A stretch of DNA of 64,000 bases from AWTP1-13 sp039808585 (lineage in GTDB: Bacteria > Pseudomonadota > Alphaproteobacteria > Rhizobiales > Hyphomicrobiaceae), in assembly GCA_039808585.1 (NCBI GenBank), contig JBDHTJ010000002.1, positions 1 through 64,000 on the forward strand, written 5' to 3'. This document shows, one piece after another, positions 1-8,295 of this stretch. Both the position numbers and the translations under genes were made by a program. Below the pieces are notes generated by a model. It was not told where the DNA came from. It did no database searches and saw only the letters and a list, made by a program, of their open reading frames with translations. Each line of letters opens with the position of its first letter. Within the stretch, counting starts at the first letter, position 1.

Positions 1-192
1 ATGGTGGTGATCCTTGCCATGGGCCTCGGCCTCTTCGCGCCGCCCTTCGGCGTCGGCTACTACGCGGCCTGCGCCATCGGCCGCGTCAATCCGGATGAAG
101 GCATCCGTCCCATCTGGGCCTACATGGCTGCGCTGCTCGTGGGACTGATCGTCGTAGCGGCCGTGCCGTGGATCTCAATAGGCTTCCTCTGA
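1..192 (+). CDS. TRAP transporter large permease (DctM type), C-terminal end
   Basis: Only the last 63 codons are in the window; the gene begins upstream. The fragment has two hydrophobic segments, a Pro/Gly-rich loop (APPFGVGYY) and a final membrane helix, which is the usual end of the DctM large permease of tripartite ATP-independent periplasmic transporters. Those proteins import organic acids using an ion gradient together with a periplasmic binding protein and a small DctQ permease, neither of which is visible. The assignment rests on a short tail, so the substrate cannot be named. recO follows 52 bases later on the same strand. Confidence 0.7.
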   Translation: MVVILAMGLGLFAPPFGVGYYAACAIGRVNPDEGIRPIWAYMAALLVGLIVVAAVPWISIGFL

Positions 193-244
193 GCGCGCGC
201 CTCCGCGATTTGGGCTTTGCCGCGAGATCGGCTACCACTCGGCC

Positions 245-967
245 ATGGAATGGAGCGACGAAGGCGTGATCCTGAGCGTGCGGCCCCACGGCGAGACCGG
301 GGCCGTGGCGGAAGTGCTGACGCGCGCGCACGGTCGCCATCTTGGCCTCGTGCACGGGGGCCGCTCCCGCAAGCTTCGGCCTCTGCTGCAGACGGGCAAC
401 CACGTCGACCTGACATGGAAGGCGCGCCTTCCCGACAACCTCGGCCACTTCGCCTTTGAACTGCGCACGCCCTACGCCGCGCGCGTAATGGATGATCCCC
501 TCTCGCTCCTCGCCCTCACCTGTCTTGCCGAACTTGCCCGCCTCCTCCCCGAGCGCGATCCCCATCCCAATCTTTACGAGGTGACGCAGTTCGTTCTGGG
601 ATTTCTCGACGACCGCGACGTATGGCCCGCGCTTTACGTGCGATGGGAACTGGCGCTGCTGGAAGAATTGGGCTTCGGCCTTGACCTCGGCTCTTGCGCG
701 GCGACGGGTGCAACGAGCGATCTCATCTACGTCTCCCCCAAATCCGGCCGGGCCGTATCGGCAACAGCCGGCGAGCCCTACAAGGACAGGCTGTTTCCGC
801 TCCCGCAATTCCTGCGCGCCGGGTCCAGCGGCAATGTCACCGCCACCGACATTGATGCCGGCCTCGAGATCACGGGCCACTTTCTCGAAGCACGCGTCAC
901 GCGCCCGCGCAACCTGCAACTGCCGGAGGCCCGTGCCCGCCTCAAGGCCGCGTTACGTGCGAAATAG
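245..967 (+). CDS. recO: DNA repair protein RecO
   Basis: The 240-residue product has the RecO family length and N-terminus: an OB-fold beginning MEWSDEGVIL, followed by the typical GETGAVAEVLTR and GRHLGLVHGG segments. RecO works with RecF and RecR to load RecA onto SSB-coated gaps. The helical C-terminal half contains the family ERDPHPNLYEVTQF-like stretch and a degenerate zinc-ribbon region around LDLGSCAATG that keeps a single cysteine, as in many alphaproteobacterial RecO proteins. The ATG at 245 places translation exactly at the start of the OB-fold. The gene stands alone between the permease tail and a membrane protein. Confidence 0.93.
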   Translation: MEWSDEGVILSVRPHGETGAVAEVLTRAHGRHLGLVHGGRSRKLRPLLQTGNHVDLTWKARLPDNLGHFAFELRTPYAARVMDDPLSLLALTCLAELARLLPERDPHPNLYEVTQFVLGFLDDRDVWPALYVRWELALLEELGFGLDLGSCAATGATSDLIYVSPKSGRAVSATAGEPYKDRLFPLPQFLRAGSSGNVTATDIDAGLEITGHFLEARVTRPRNLQLPEARARLKAALRAK

Positions 968-1025
968 GCAAGTCCTGTAAAAGGCCCTATGACAGCCCTC
1001 CCTGCCTGAGAGGAGTTGCCGACAC

Positions 1026-1610
1026 GTGACTGCGACAGACGTTGAGCGCACAACCTTGCGCGACAGGCCGGCGATGATCCTGGGCGCCCTGGGCATCGTT
1101 TCCGGCCTCCTGTCCGCGGTGATTGGCGTTGAAAGAGCCCTGCCGGCCCTGCAGCCCGTGGCCGACGTCTTTCTCCTGCACGCCAGCCTTCTCCCCATCG
1201 GCATCTGCTTTGCGACCGCCCTGCTCGTCGGTCTGCTGTTGCTCTCAGGCCGCCTGGGATTGAGCCTGCTCGCCTTCGTCATTACGCTCTATGCCTGGAG
1301 CGGCGCCACCCACATCGCCATCAGGCTGCAACGCAATGCAGGGGACGACGCGCATCTCGTCGCGGCAAGCCTCGCAGCCGGTGCCTTCGGCGCAGGTGTC
1401 GCCCACCTTGGCGCATCTGCCGCTGTTTCCCGCCTGAGGCGCCCGTTCTCGCTGGCATTGACGGTTATAGTTGGCGCCGCCTTCGGACTGTTCTTCTATT
1501 TCGGCGAGCGGGGCATGGTGGACAAGCGCGTCCTGTTCATGCTGTGGCAGCCGGCCGTTGCCTTCGTCATCGGGCTTTCGGCCGCGGCTCCTGCTTCCGA
1601 TCAACGATGA
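1026..1610 (+). CDS. Small multi-pass membrane protein, function unknown
   Basis: The 194-residue protein starts at a GTG preceded by a GAGAGGAG ribosome binding site. After about 16 polar residues it has five or six hydrophobic segments separated by short loops (for example ILGALGIVSGLL, LLPIGICFATALLVGLLLL, ALTVIVGAAFGLFFYFG and a last helix near the C-terminus). No catalytic motif is recognisable, and I cannot assign a family. Its last 44 bases overlap tail to tail with the CAP-domain gene on the opposite strand. It lies 58 bases after recO and may be co-transcribed with it. Confidence 0.7.
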   Translation: MTATDVERTTLRDRPAMILGALGIVSGLLSAVIGVERALPALQPVADVFLLHASLLPIGICFATALLVGLLLLSGRLGLSLLAFVITLYAWSGATHIAIRLQRNAGDDAHLVAASLAAGAFGAGVAHLGASAAVSRLRRPFSLALTVIVGAAFGLFFYFGERGMVDKRVLFMLWQPAVAFVIGLSAAAPASDQR

Positions 1611-2247
1611 TCCGGTCGCTGCCCGCTGCCTTCACGATGAAATGCTCGCCGTTGCCCGGCTCATACTCCACGCGCGGCCCGGCCGGAAACGTCAACGACA
1701 TTGGATTGCAGCTGCGATAGGTGGCCGACTTGCCATCCTCGAGCGTACGTGGCTTGCCGCCGATGCGATACTCCACCGGAAACCCCGCCTTGTTCTCGAT
1801 CGTAAAGGCGATGCGCTCGCTTTCAGGCCGCGCAAGCATCTGTACCGACACAAACTGTCCGGGATGATCGGGCACCTTCGCCACCCCGATGCCGATGTCC
1901 GTCGCGCCCGGCATCAGGATGTTGCGGCGGTGCACATCCGACTTCTTCCAGCCGTTCACGGCTTCCTCCGCCAAGGCCTTCGCGGTGAAGCCCGCCCGGT
2001 TGGAATCGACCGCCAGGTTCTCGGCCACGAAGCAAAAGCGATAACCCTGCACCTCGGCGCGCTGATGCGGCTTCTTCCCATCCGCTTCGTGCGTGAATTT
2101 GCCGGTGCGCGCCAGCAGTTGAGCATAGGCCCGCGCCGCCGCCGCCAGCTTCGGGTCCGCCTTCACGCCCGCCTGCCCCTGACTCTTGCGGAACGCATTG
2201 GTCATCTCGATGATCGCGGCTTCGGTCTTGGGCAGATCCGGCATCAT
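1567..2247 (-). CDS. CAP (SCP-like) domain protein
   Basis: The 226-residue product carries the CAP/SCP-PR1 fold signatures: an N-terminal NAFRKSQGQAG helix, the FTHEADG histidine segment, AENLAVD with the conserved Glu, and SDVHRRNIL with the second His. These line the CAP cavity in the family. The C-terminal 80 residues form an extra domain of unknown role. CAP proteins are usually secreted, yet from the double ATG at 2242-2247 there is no signal peptide, and the in-frame sequence upstream is arginine-rich and does not look like one. Either the protein is cytoplasmic or its 5' end has been lost. Confidence 0.8.
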   Translation of the reverse strand: MMPDLPKTEAAIIEMTNAFRKSQGQAGVKADPKLAAAARAYAQLLARTGKFTHEADGKKPHQRAEVQGYRFCFVAENLAVDSNRAGFTAKALAEEAVNGWKKSDVHRRNILMPGATDIGIGVAKVPDHPGQFVSVQMLARPESERIAFTIENKAGFPVEYRIGGKPRTLEDGKSATYRSCNPMSLTFPAGPRVEYEPGNGEHFIVKAAGSDRIIVDRKQEPRPKAR

Positions 2248-2394
2248 CGCTGGAAACGGCTCCCTTCGTTTGACGAGCCCAATACATCTCCTTCGCGCGC
2301 GCTGCAAGGAAGGGGCGGAAGACGGTGGAAGTTGACGCTGGCGCCGAAGATGGTGTTGGCTTTCCGCAACCAGCAACCCGCCAGGAGCGCCCCC

Positions 2395-3249
2395 ATGTCC
2401 GCCGCCAACGACAGCACCTGCTTCAAGGTCACCATCGCCGACGGCGTGGCACATCTCGAGATGAAACGGCCGGAGAAGATGAACTCCATGACGCGCCCGT
2501 TCTGGTCGGAATTGCCGGCGATCGTGCGCGAGATCGATGCCGGTGCCAAGGCGCGCGTCATCGTCCTCTCCTCCTCCGGCAAGCATTTCTGTGCCGGCAT
2601 GGATCTCGAAGTGTTCGCAGAGAACGGGGCGCTCGCCGCGGGCCAGAAAACGGATCCGCACGTGCTCAACGAGGCATTCCGGCACCTCGTGCTGGGCCTG
2701 CAGGAAACCTTCTCTTGCCTAGACGAGGTGCGCATGCCCGTGATCGCCGCTATCCAGGGCGGTTGCATCGGCGGCGCCGTGGACATGACGTCGGCCTGTG
2801 ACATCCGCTATTGCACGGAAGACGCGTTCTTCTGCATCCAGGAAATCAATATCGGCATGACGGCCGACGTAGGCACGTTTCCCCGCCTGTGCAAGCTGAT
2901 CCCCGAAGGGTGGGTGCGCGAAATGGCCTACACCGGGCGCCGCCTTCCAGCCCGCAAGGCCGAGGCCATTGGCCTCGTGAACGAGGTCTATCCCGACCAC
3001 GCATCCATGATGGCCGCGGTCATGGCCACGGCACGCGAAATCGCCGCGAAGAACCCGCTGGCGGTCACCGGCTCCAAGGTGATGATCAACTATGCCCGCG
3101 ACCACACGCTCAAGGATGCGCTCGACTACATCGCGCTTTGGCAGACGGGCATGTTCTCGCGCCCGCACATGGGCGAGGCGTTCCGCGCGCAACAGGAAAA
3201 GCGCCCCGCCAAGTTCCCCGACCTGGCGCCCCTCCGCACCAAGCTTTGA
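2395..3249 (+). CDS. Delta(3,5)-delta(2,4)-dienoyl-CoA isomerase (crotonase family)
   Basis: This 284-residue crotonase-fold enzyme has the FCAGMDL oxyanion-hole segment and the GGCIGGAVDM loop. It has Asp in GGAVDM, Glu 20 residues later in QEINIG, and Asp 8 residues further in TADVG. This matches the spacing of the Asp/Glu/Asp triad that distinguishes eukaryotic ECH1-type dienoyl-CoA isomerases from plain enoyl-CoA hydratases. The predicted reaction moves double bonds in 3,5-dienoyl-CoA so that odd-position unsaturated fatty acids can enter beta-oxidation. The start is the ATG at 2395. The frame is open far upstream, but that part overlaps the opposite gene and has no family similarity. Confidence 0.87.
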   Translation: MSAANDSTCFKVTIADGVAHLEMKRPEKMNSMTRPFWSELPAIVREIDAGAKARVIVLSSSGKHFCAGMDLEVFAENGALAAGQKTDPHVLNEAFRHLVLGLQETFSCLDEVRMPVIAAIQGGCIGGAVDMTSACDIRYCTEDAFFCIQEINIGMTADVGTFPRLCKLIPEGWVREMAYTGRRLPARKAEAIGLVNEVYPDHASMMAAVMATAREIAAKNPLAVTGSKVMINYARDHTLKDALDYIALWQTGMFSRPHMGEAFRAQQEKRPAKFPDLAPLRTKL

Positions 3250-3274
3250 GGCCCAGGCACAGGCAGATAGCGCA

Positions 3275-3676
3275 TCACTTCTTGGCTGCGCCATGCGCCC
3301 GCTGGTAGGGCGCAATCGCAGCGAGCACCTCAGGCGTGCCCGCGGGCATCACGATCGTGAGCTTGCCGTCTGTCGTCGTCATGGTGAGCGCGCCAACACG
3401 CACCCCAACCTTCTTCGACCCGACGGCGATGATGAGGCCTTCGAGCTGCGCGCCGGAGATGATGATGTCTTCTACCGTGCCGAGCGTCTTACCGTCCTTG
3501 TCGCTCACTTTGGCACCAAGCAGGCTCTCCTTGCCCAGCACCTGAGCCGACGTCTGCCCTTTGAAGAACGTATTGGCCGGAATGGCAGGCGCCTTCTTCT
3601 GCTCGTCCGCCTTCTGGGCAAAGGCCGGAACCGACAGCATCAGGGCCGCGGCGAGCACGAGAGCGAGCTTGTTCAT
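3275..3676 (-). CDS. Exported PRC-barrel domain protein
   Basis: The 133-residue product begins with a clear signal peptide (MNKLALVLAAALMLSVPAFA, cleavage before QKADEQ). It continues into one PRC-barrel beta domain: LLGAKVSDKDGKTLGTVEDI, LEGLIIAVG and KKVGVRVGALTM. PRC barrels occur in RimM, in photosynthetic reaction centre H subunits and in many small periplasmic proteins of Rhizobiales with unknown function. The gene converges with the dienoyl-CoA isomerase gene (25 bases between stops) and diverges from gyrA. Confidence 0.85.
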   Translation of the reverse strand: MNKLALVLAAALMLSVPAFAQKADEQKKAPAIPANTFFKGQTSAQVLGKESLLGAKVSDKDGKTLGTVEDIIISGAQLEGLIIAVGSKKVGVRVGALTMTTTDGKLTIVMPAGTPEVLAAIAPYQRAHGAAKK

Positions 3677-3833
3677 CTAGGAAATCTCCAACGGTGGCCG
3701 AAACAGCCGGTCGCAGGGGTGATGTAGGGGGTGATTCCGACCTCGGCAAGACAGGTTTCGGGGCCGTTTAGAAAGGCTTCCCGCCGGCCCCGCCCAGGGC
3801 CATCCAAATGCCATCTTGGCGGGCAATAAGTTA

Positions 3834-3839
3834 TTGACA
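3834..3839 (+). promoter_or_regulatory. Possible -35 box for gyrA
   Basis: A perfect TTGACA lies about 145 bases before the gyrA start, in the longest AT-rich stretch of the 308-base region between the PRC-barrel gene and gyrA. No convincing -10 hexamer sits at the usual 16-18 base distance, so only the -35 element is proposed. Confidence 0.3.
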
Positions 3840-3984
3840 GAAAAGATCTTCTATTGGGTTGCGATGGGCTTCCCCGTCGGCTATCACACTGGTTAACAAT
3901 CAGGGTCCGGGAAAGCTATCGGCCCCAGGCTTGGCGAGCATTGCAAGCCGCTCGCAATCAGCACATCAGAAGGGTTACGCTCAA

Positions 3985-6855
3985 GTGGCGGACGATAAAG
4001 ATCCACCGCGCTCCGGCGGTGGCGACAAGGACGGCAAGGGACCCGGGCCAAGCGACATCCGCCCCGTGTCCATCACCGACGAGATGAAGCGCTCCTACCT
4101 CGATTACGCCATGAGCGTCATCGTCTCGCGGGCGCTGCCGGACGTGCGCGACGGCCTCAAGCCCGTGCATCGTCGCATCCTCTTTGCGATGCACGAACTC
4201 GGCAACGACTGGAACAAAAAATACGTCAAGAGCGCCCGCGTCGTGGGCGAGGTGATGGGCAAGTACCACCCGCACGGCAACCTGGCGATCTATGACGCGC
4301 TCGTGCGCATGGCGCAGGATTTCTCCATGCGCCTGCCGCTCATCGACGGCCAGGGCAACTTCGGCTCCCTCGACGGCGACCCCCCAGCAGCAGAACGATA
4401 CACCGAGTGCCGCCTCGCCAAGGTCGCCCACTCGCTTCTCGACGACATCGACAAGGACACGATCGACTGGCGCGAGAACTACGACGGCACGTTGCGCGAG
4501 CCCGCAGTGCTTCCCGCAAAGTTCCCGAACCTGCTCGTCAACGGCTCTGGCGGCATCGCCGTCGGCATGGCCACGAACATCCCGCCGCACAACCTGGGCG
4601 AGGTGATCGACGCCTGCATCGCCCACCTCGACAATCCCGAAATCACGATCGATGAGCTGACCCAGATCGTACCAGGGCCGGATTTCCCAACCGGGGGGCG
4701 CATCCTCGGCCGCGCTGGCGTGCTCGCCGCCTATCACAAAGGCCGCGGCTCCATCATCATGCGTGCCAACGTCCACACCGAGGAGATCCGCAAGGACCGC
4801 GAGGCGCTGATCGTCACGGCCATTCCCTACCAGGTGAACAAACGCACGCTGGTCGAGAAGATCGCCGAACACGTGCGTGAGAAGCGCGTGGAAGGCATTT
4901 CCGACATCTGGGACGAGAGCAACCGCGAGGGCATGCGCATCGTCATCGAGCTGAAGCGCGATGCGGTGGCAGACGTCGTGCTCAACCAGCTATGGCGGTT
5001 TTCGGACCTGCAGACGACGTTCGGGGCCAACATGCTCGCCATCAACGGCGGCCGGCCCGAACAGCTGAACCTCAAGGATTTCATCGCCACCTTCACCTCC
5101 TTCCGCGAGGAGGTGGTAAGCCGCCGCACCAAGCACCTGCTCGCCAAGTCGCGTGACCGCGCCCACGTCTTGGTCGGCCTTGCCGTAGCCGTGGCAAACA
5201 TCGATGAGATGATCGTTCTCATCCGAACGGCACCAAGCCCTGCGGAGGCGCGCGAACAGATGATGTCGCGCGACTGGCCGGCCAAGGACATCGCGCCTCT
5301 GGTCGAGCTCATCGCCGATCCGCGCCATAAGGTTTCGCACGCCGGCACCATCCGCCTCTCGGAAGAGCAGGCACGCGCTATCCTCGACCTGCGCCTGCAG
5401 CGCCTGACGGCGCTTGGCCGCGACGAGATCGGCGACGAACTGAAGAAGCTCGGCGAAGAGATCCGCGAGTATCTCGAGATCCTGTCGTCACGCACCCGCA
5501 TCATCGGCCTCATCAAGGATGAGCTGAACGCGCTGAAGAGCGAGTTTTCCACGCCGCGCCTCACCGAGATCATCGAGATGGAAGGTGAGGTCGAGGACGA
5601 GGATCTCATCCAGCGCGAGGACGTCGTCGTCACCGTCAGCCACCGCGGCTACATCAAGCGCGTGCCGCTCTCCACCTATCGGGCACAGCGGCGCGGCGGC
5701 AAGGGCCGCTCCGGCATGACGACGCGCGAAGAGGATGTGGTTACCCAGATCTTCATCGCATCCACGCACACGCCGGTGCTGTTCTTCTCATCCCGCGGCA
5801 TGGCCTATCGCATGAAGGTGTGGAGGCTGCCGGCCGCCACACCCCAATCGACCGGCAAGGCTCTCGTAAACCTGCTTCCGCTCTCCGAGGGCGAGAGGAT
5901 CACCTCCATTCTGCCGCTGCCGGAAGACGCCGCGACGTGGGGCAACCTCGAGCTGATGTTTGCCACCAGGTCGGGCTACGTGCGCCGCAACAGCCTCGCC
6001 GATTTCGAGAGCATCAATCGCAACGGCAAGATCGCCATGAAGCTCGACGAGGGCGACAGCATCGTACGCGTCGCCATCTGCCGATCTGCCGGTGGCGGCG
6101 AAGGCGCGCCTGAGGCCGAGCCGGCCGACATCGAGAACGGCATCAGCACCACGAGCGGCAAAGTGCTCGAGAACGTGCTTCTCACCACCGCTTCGGGCCG
6201 CTGCATCCGCTTTCCCGTCGACGACGTGCGTCTCTTCAAGGGCCGCGACTCTTCCGGCGTGCGCGGCATCCGCCTGGACGATGGCGACACCGTCATTTCC
6301 ATGGCCATTCTCCGCCACGCCGACGCCACGCCCGGCGAGCGCGCGGCCTACCTCAAGCAGGCCACCGCCATGCGTCGTGCACAAGGCGCAGACGTAGCCG
6401 ACGCCGCGCCTGAGGTGGAAGCAGAGGAAGCCGCAGAAAGCGTCGAGCTTTCACCTGAGCGCTATGCGGAACTCGGAGGTCGGGAGCAGTTCGTCTTGAC
6501 GGTGTCGGAGCGCGGCTTCGGCAAACGCTCGTCGTCTTACGATTACCGCATCTCCGGACGCGGCGGCAAAGGCATCACCGCCATGATCGTCAACGATCGC
6601 AACGGGCCGCTCGTCGCCTCCTTCCCGATCGAGGAAACGGATCAGATCATGCTGGTCACCGATGGTGGCAAACTGATCCGCTGCCCCGTGGACGACGTTC
6701 GCATCGCCGCCCGCAATACGCAGGGCGTACGCATCTTCCGAACGGACGAGGGTGAAAAAGTCGTGTCGGTGGAGCGCATCCCAGAGGACAGCGGCGACGC
6801 AAACAGCGAGCCCGGCATGAACGGCGAGCCCGAAGGCGACCTGGGGCCGGCATAA
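3985..6855 (+). CDS. gyrA: DNA gyrase subunit A
   Basis: The 956-residue product is a full-length GyrA. After a disordered 20-residue lead it has the breakage-reunion domain with the catalytic tyrosine at residue 139 (AERYTE). It then has the C-terminal beta-pinwheel marked by the GyrA box QRRGGKG and repeats such as GRGGKGI, which separate it from ParC. Translation is placed at the GTG at 3985 because AGAAGGG precedes it at good spacing; the frame is open upstream but that part is not GyrA-like. In the quinolone pocket, residues 99 and 100 are Asn and Leu where E. coli has Asp82 and Ser83. The acidic residue matching Asp87 is kept (Asp104). The pinwheel carries a long acidic insertion (about residues 830-860). 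Confidence 0.96.
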   Translation: MADDKDPPRSGGGDKDGKGPGPSDIRPVSITDEMKRSYLDYAMSVIVSRALPDVRDGLKPVHRRILFAMHELGNDWNKKYVKSARVVGEVMGKYHPHGNLAIYDALVRMAQDFSMRLPLIDGQGNFGSLDGDPPAAERYTECRLAKVAHSLLDDIDKDTIDWRENYDGTLREPAVLPAKFPNLLVNGSGGIAVGMATNIPPHNLGEVIDACIAHLDNPEITIDELTQIVPGPDFPTGGRILGRAGVLAAYHKGRGSIIMRANVHTEEIRKDREALIVTAIPYQVNKRTLVEKIAEHVREKRVEGISDIWDESNREGMRIVIELKRDAVADVVLNQLWRFSDLQTTFGANMLAINGGRPEQLNLKDFIATFTSFREEVVSRRTKHLLAKSRDRAHVLVGLAVAVANIDEMIVLIRTAPSPAEAREQMMSRDWPAKDIAPLVELIADPRHKVSHAGTIRLSEEQARAILDLRLQRLTALGRDEIGDELKKLGEEIREYLEILSSRTRIIGLIKDELNALKSEFSTPRLTEIIEMEGEVEDEDLIQREDVVVTVSHRGYIKRVPLSTYRAQRRGGKGRSGMTTREEDVVTQIFIASTHTPVLFFSSRGMAYRMKVWRLPAATPQSTGKALVNLLPLSEGERITSILPLPEDAATWGNLELMFATRSGYVRRNSLADFESINRNGKIAMKLDEGDSIVRVAICRSAGGGEGAPEAEPADIENGISTTSGKVLENVLLTTASGRCIRFPVDDVRLFKGRDSSGVRGIRLDDGDTVISMAILRHADATPGERAAYLKQATAMRRAQGADVADAAPEVEAEEAAESVELSPERYAELGGREQFVLTVSERGFGKRSSSYDYRISGRGGKGITAMIVNDRNGPLVASFPIEETDQIMLVTDGGKLIRCPVDDVRIAARNTQGVRIFRTDEGEKVVSVERIPEDSGDANSEPGMNGEPEGDLGPA

Positions 6856-6866
6856 CCGGCCCCTCC

Positions 6867-6898
6867 CGCCTTCGCATATTGGACAAACGCCGAAGGCG
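6867..6898. repeat. Inverted repeat between gyrA and fadI
   Basis: CGCCTTCG at 6867-6874 is the exact reverse complement of CGAAGGCG at 6891-6898, with a 16-base loop. It sits between the convergent gyrA and thiolase genes. There is no T-run on either side, so it is at most a weak bidirectional transcription barrier. Confidence 0.35.
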
Positions 6899-6947
6899 AC
6901 GCGTGCAAAGCGCCCACACGCAAACGCGTCTGCGATACGATTGCGCG

Positions 6948-8261
6948 CTACTCCGCAGCGATCGGCATCGTGCCTTGCGCAGCCTTGGTGCCTTCCATGA
7001 TCGCGGTCACGCCCATGCCGCCCGCCGTGCAGACGGAGATGAGCCCGCGTCCGCCATGCACCGACAGCAGCTTCGCCAAATTCGCGATGATGCGCGCGCC
7101 GGTGGCCGCGAACGGATGTCCAACTGCAAGGCTCGATCCCTTGACGTTCAGCTTGGAGCGGTCGATCGACCCCAGCGGCGCATCGAGACCGAGCTTTTCC
7201 TTGCAGTAGACGGGGTCTTCCCACGCCTTCAACGTGGCGAGCACCTGCGCCGCGAAGGCCTCGTGGATCTCGTAGAAATCGAAGTCCTGCAACTTCAGCC
7301 CCGTGCGCTGGAGCATCTTTGCGACTGCAATCGTGGGCGCCATCAGCAACCCCTCACCGGCGACGAAATTCACCGCTGCGTTCTGCGTGTGCGTGAGGTA
7401 GGCCATCACCGGTAGCCCGCGCTTGGCGGCCCACTCCTCTGAGGCAAGCAGCACGCACGCTGCGCCATCCGTGAGCGGCGTGGAATTGGCCGCCGTGAGC
7501 GTTCCGCGCTCGCTCTTGTCAAAGGCATTCTTGAGGGTTGCGATCTTCTCGAGACTGATGTCCTCGCGCAGATTGTTGTCGCGGTAGACGCCGGCAAACG
7601 GCACCACGAGATCGTCCATCCAGCCTTCACGATAGGCCGCTGCCGCCTTGTGATGGCTTTCGTAGGCGATCTGGTCCTGCTCGGCTCGGGAGATGCCCCA
7701 GTCTTGCGCCATCAGCTCCGTGTGCTGGCCCATCGACATGCCCGTGCGCGGCTCGCCCGTGGACGGCGGCTGCGGCGCAAGCTCGGCAAGCGACATGCCC
7801 TTGAAAGCGCCCAGCCGATCCTTCAGCGTCTTGGCGCCCTGCGCCTCGACGAGGCGCTTTGCAAACTTGGGCTTGAACACGATGGGCGCATCGGACGTCG
7901 TATCGGAACCGGCGGCGATCCCGCTCTCGATCTCGCCCGCTGCAATCTTGGCCATCAAGATGCCGGCCGCCTGCAGGCTCGTGCCGCAGGCCTGCTGCAG
8001 CGTGACGCCGGGTGTCGAAGGGGCGAGCTTCGTGTTCAGCACGGCTTCACGGGCGAGGTTCCAGTCCCGCGAATGCGAGACGACGGCACCACCGATCACC
8101 TCGTCGATGTGGACACCGGCAAGGTTGTAGCGCTCCACCAGCCCCGCCAGGGCCGCCGACATCATCTCGAGGTTCGACTGGTCGGCATACAAGGTGTTGG
8201 AGCGACAGAAGGGAATGCGCACACCGCCGACGACGGCCACGCGACGCAGGGACTGGGTCAT
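6948..8261 (-). CDS. fadI: Acetyl-CoA acyltransferase (FadI-like thiolase)
   Basis: This 437-residue thiolase is expected to cleave 3-ketoacyl-CoA with CoA, the last step of beta-oxidation. The acylated nucleophile is Cys92 in QQACGTS. The downstream catalytic segments YEIHEAFAAQ, VGHPFAATG and the second cysteine in CTAGGMG are all present. Length and the N-terminal RRVAVVGGVRIPF fit the FadI branch (long thiolases, about 430 residues), which acts with FadJ. It starts 34 bases after the fadJ-like stop, with GGGAG ahead of the ATG, and is the last gene of the fadE-fadJ-fadI operon. Confidence 0.93.
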   Translation of the reverse strand: MTQSLRRVAVVGGVRIPFCRSNTLYADQSNLEMMSAALAGLVERYNLAGVHIDEVIGGAVVSHSRDWNLAREAVLNTKLAPSTPGVTLQQACGTSLQAAGILMAKIAAGEIESGIAAGSDTTSDAPIVFKPKFAKRLVEAQGAKTLKDRLGAFKGMSLAELAPQPPSTGEPRTGMSMGQHTELMAQDWGISRAEQDQIAYESHHKAAAAYREGWMDDLVVPFAGVYRDNNLREDISLEKIATLKNAFDKSERGTLTAANSTPLTDGAACVLLASEEWAAKRGLPVMAYLTHTQNAAVNFVAGEGLLMAPTIAVAKMLQRTGLKLQDFDFYEIHEAFAAQVLATLKAWEDPVYCKEKLGLDAPLGSIDRSKLNVKGSSLAVGHPFAATGARIIANLAKLLSVHGGRGLISVCTAGGMGVTAIMEGTKAAQGTMPIAAE

Positions 8262-8295
8262 GGGAAGCTCCCGGCTTGCAATCTGGAAAAGGGTT

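Noticed and set aside
1471..2394. In-frame upstream extension of the dienoyl-CoA isomerase gene
   Set aside because: The extension overlaps the CAP-domain gene on the other strand and has no similarity to the family; the isomerase fold begins at 2395.
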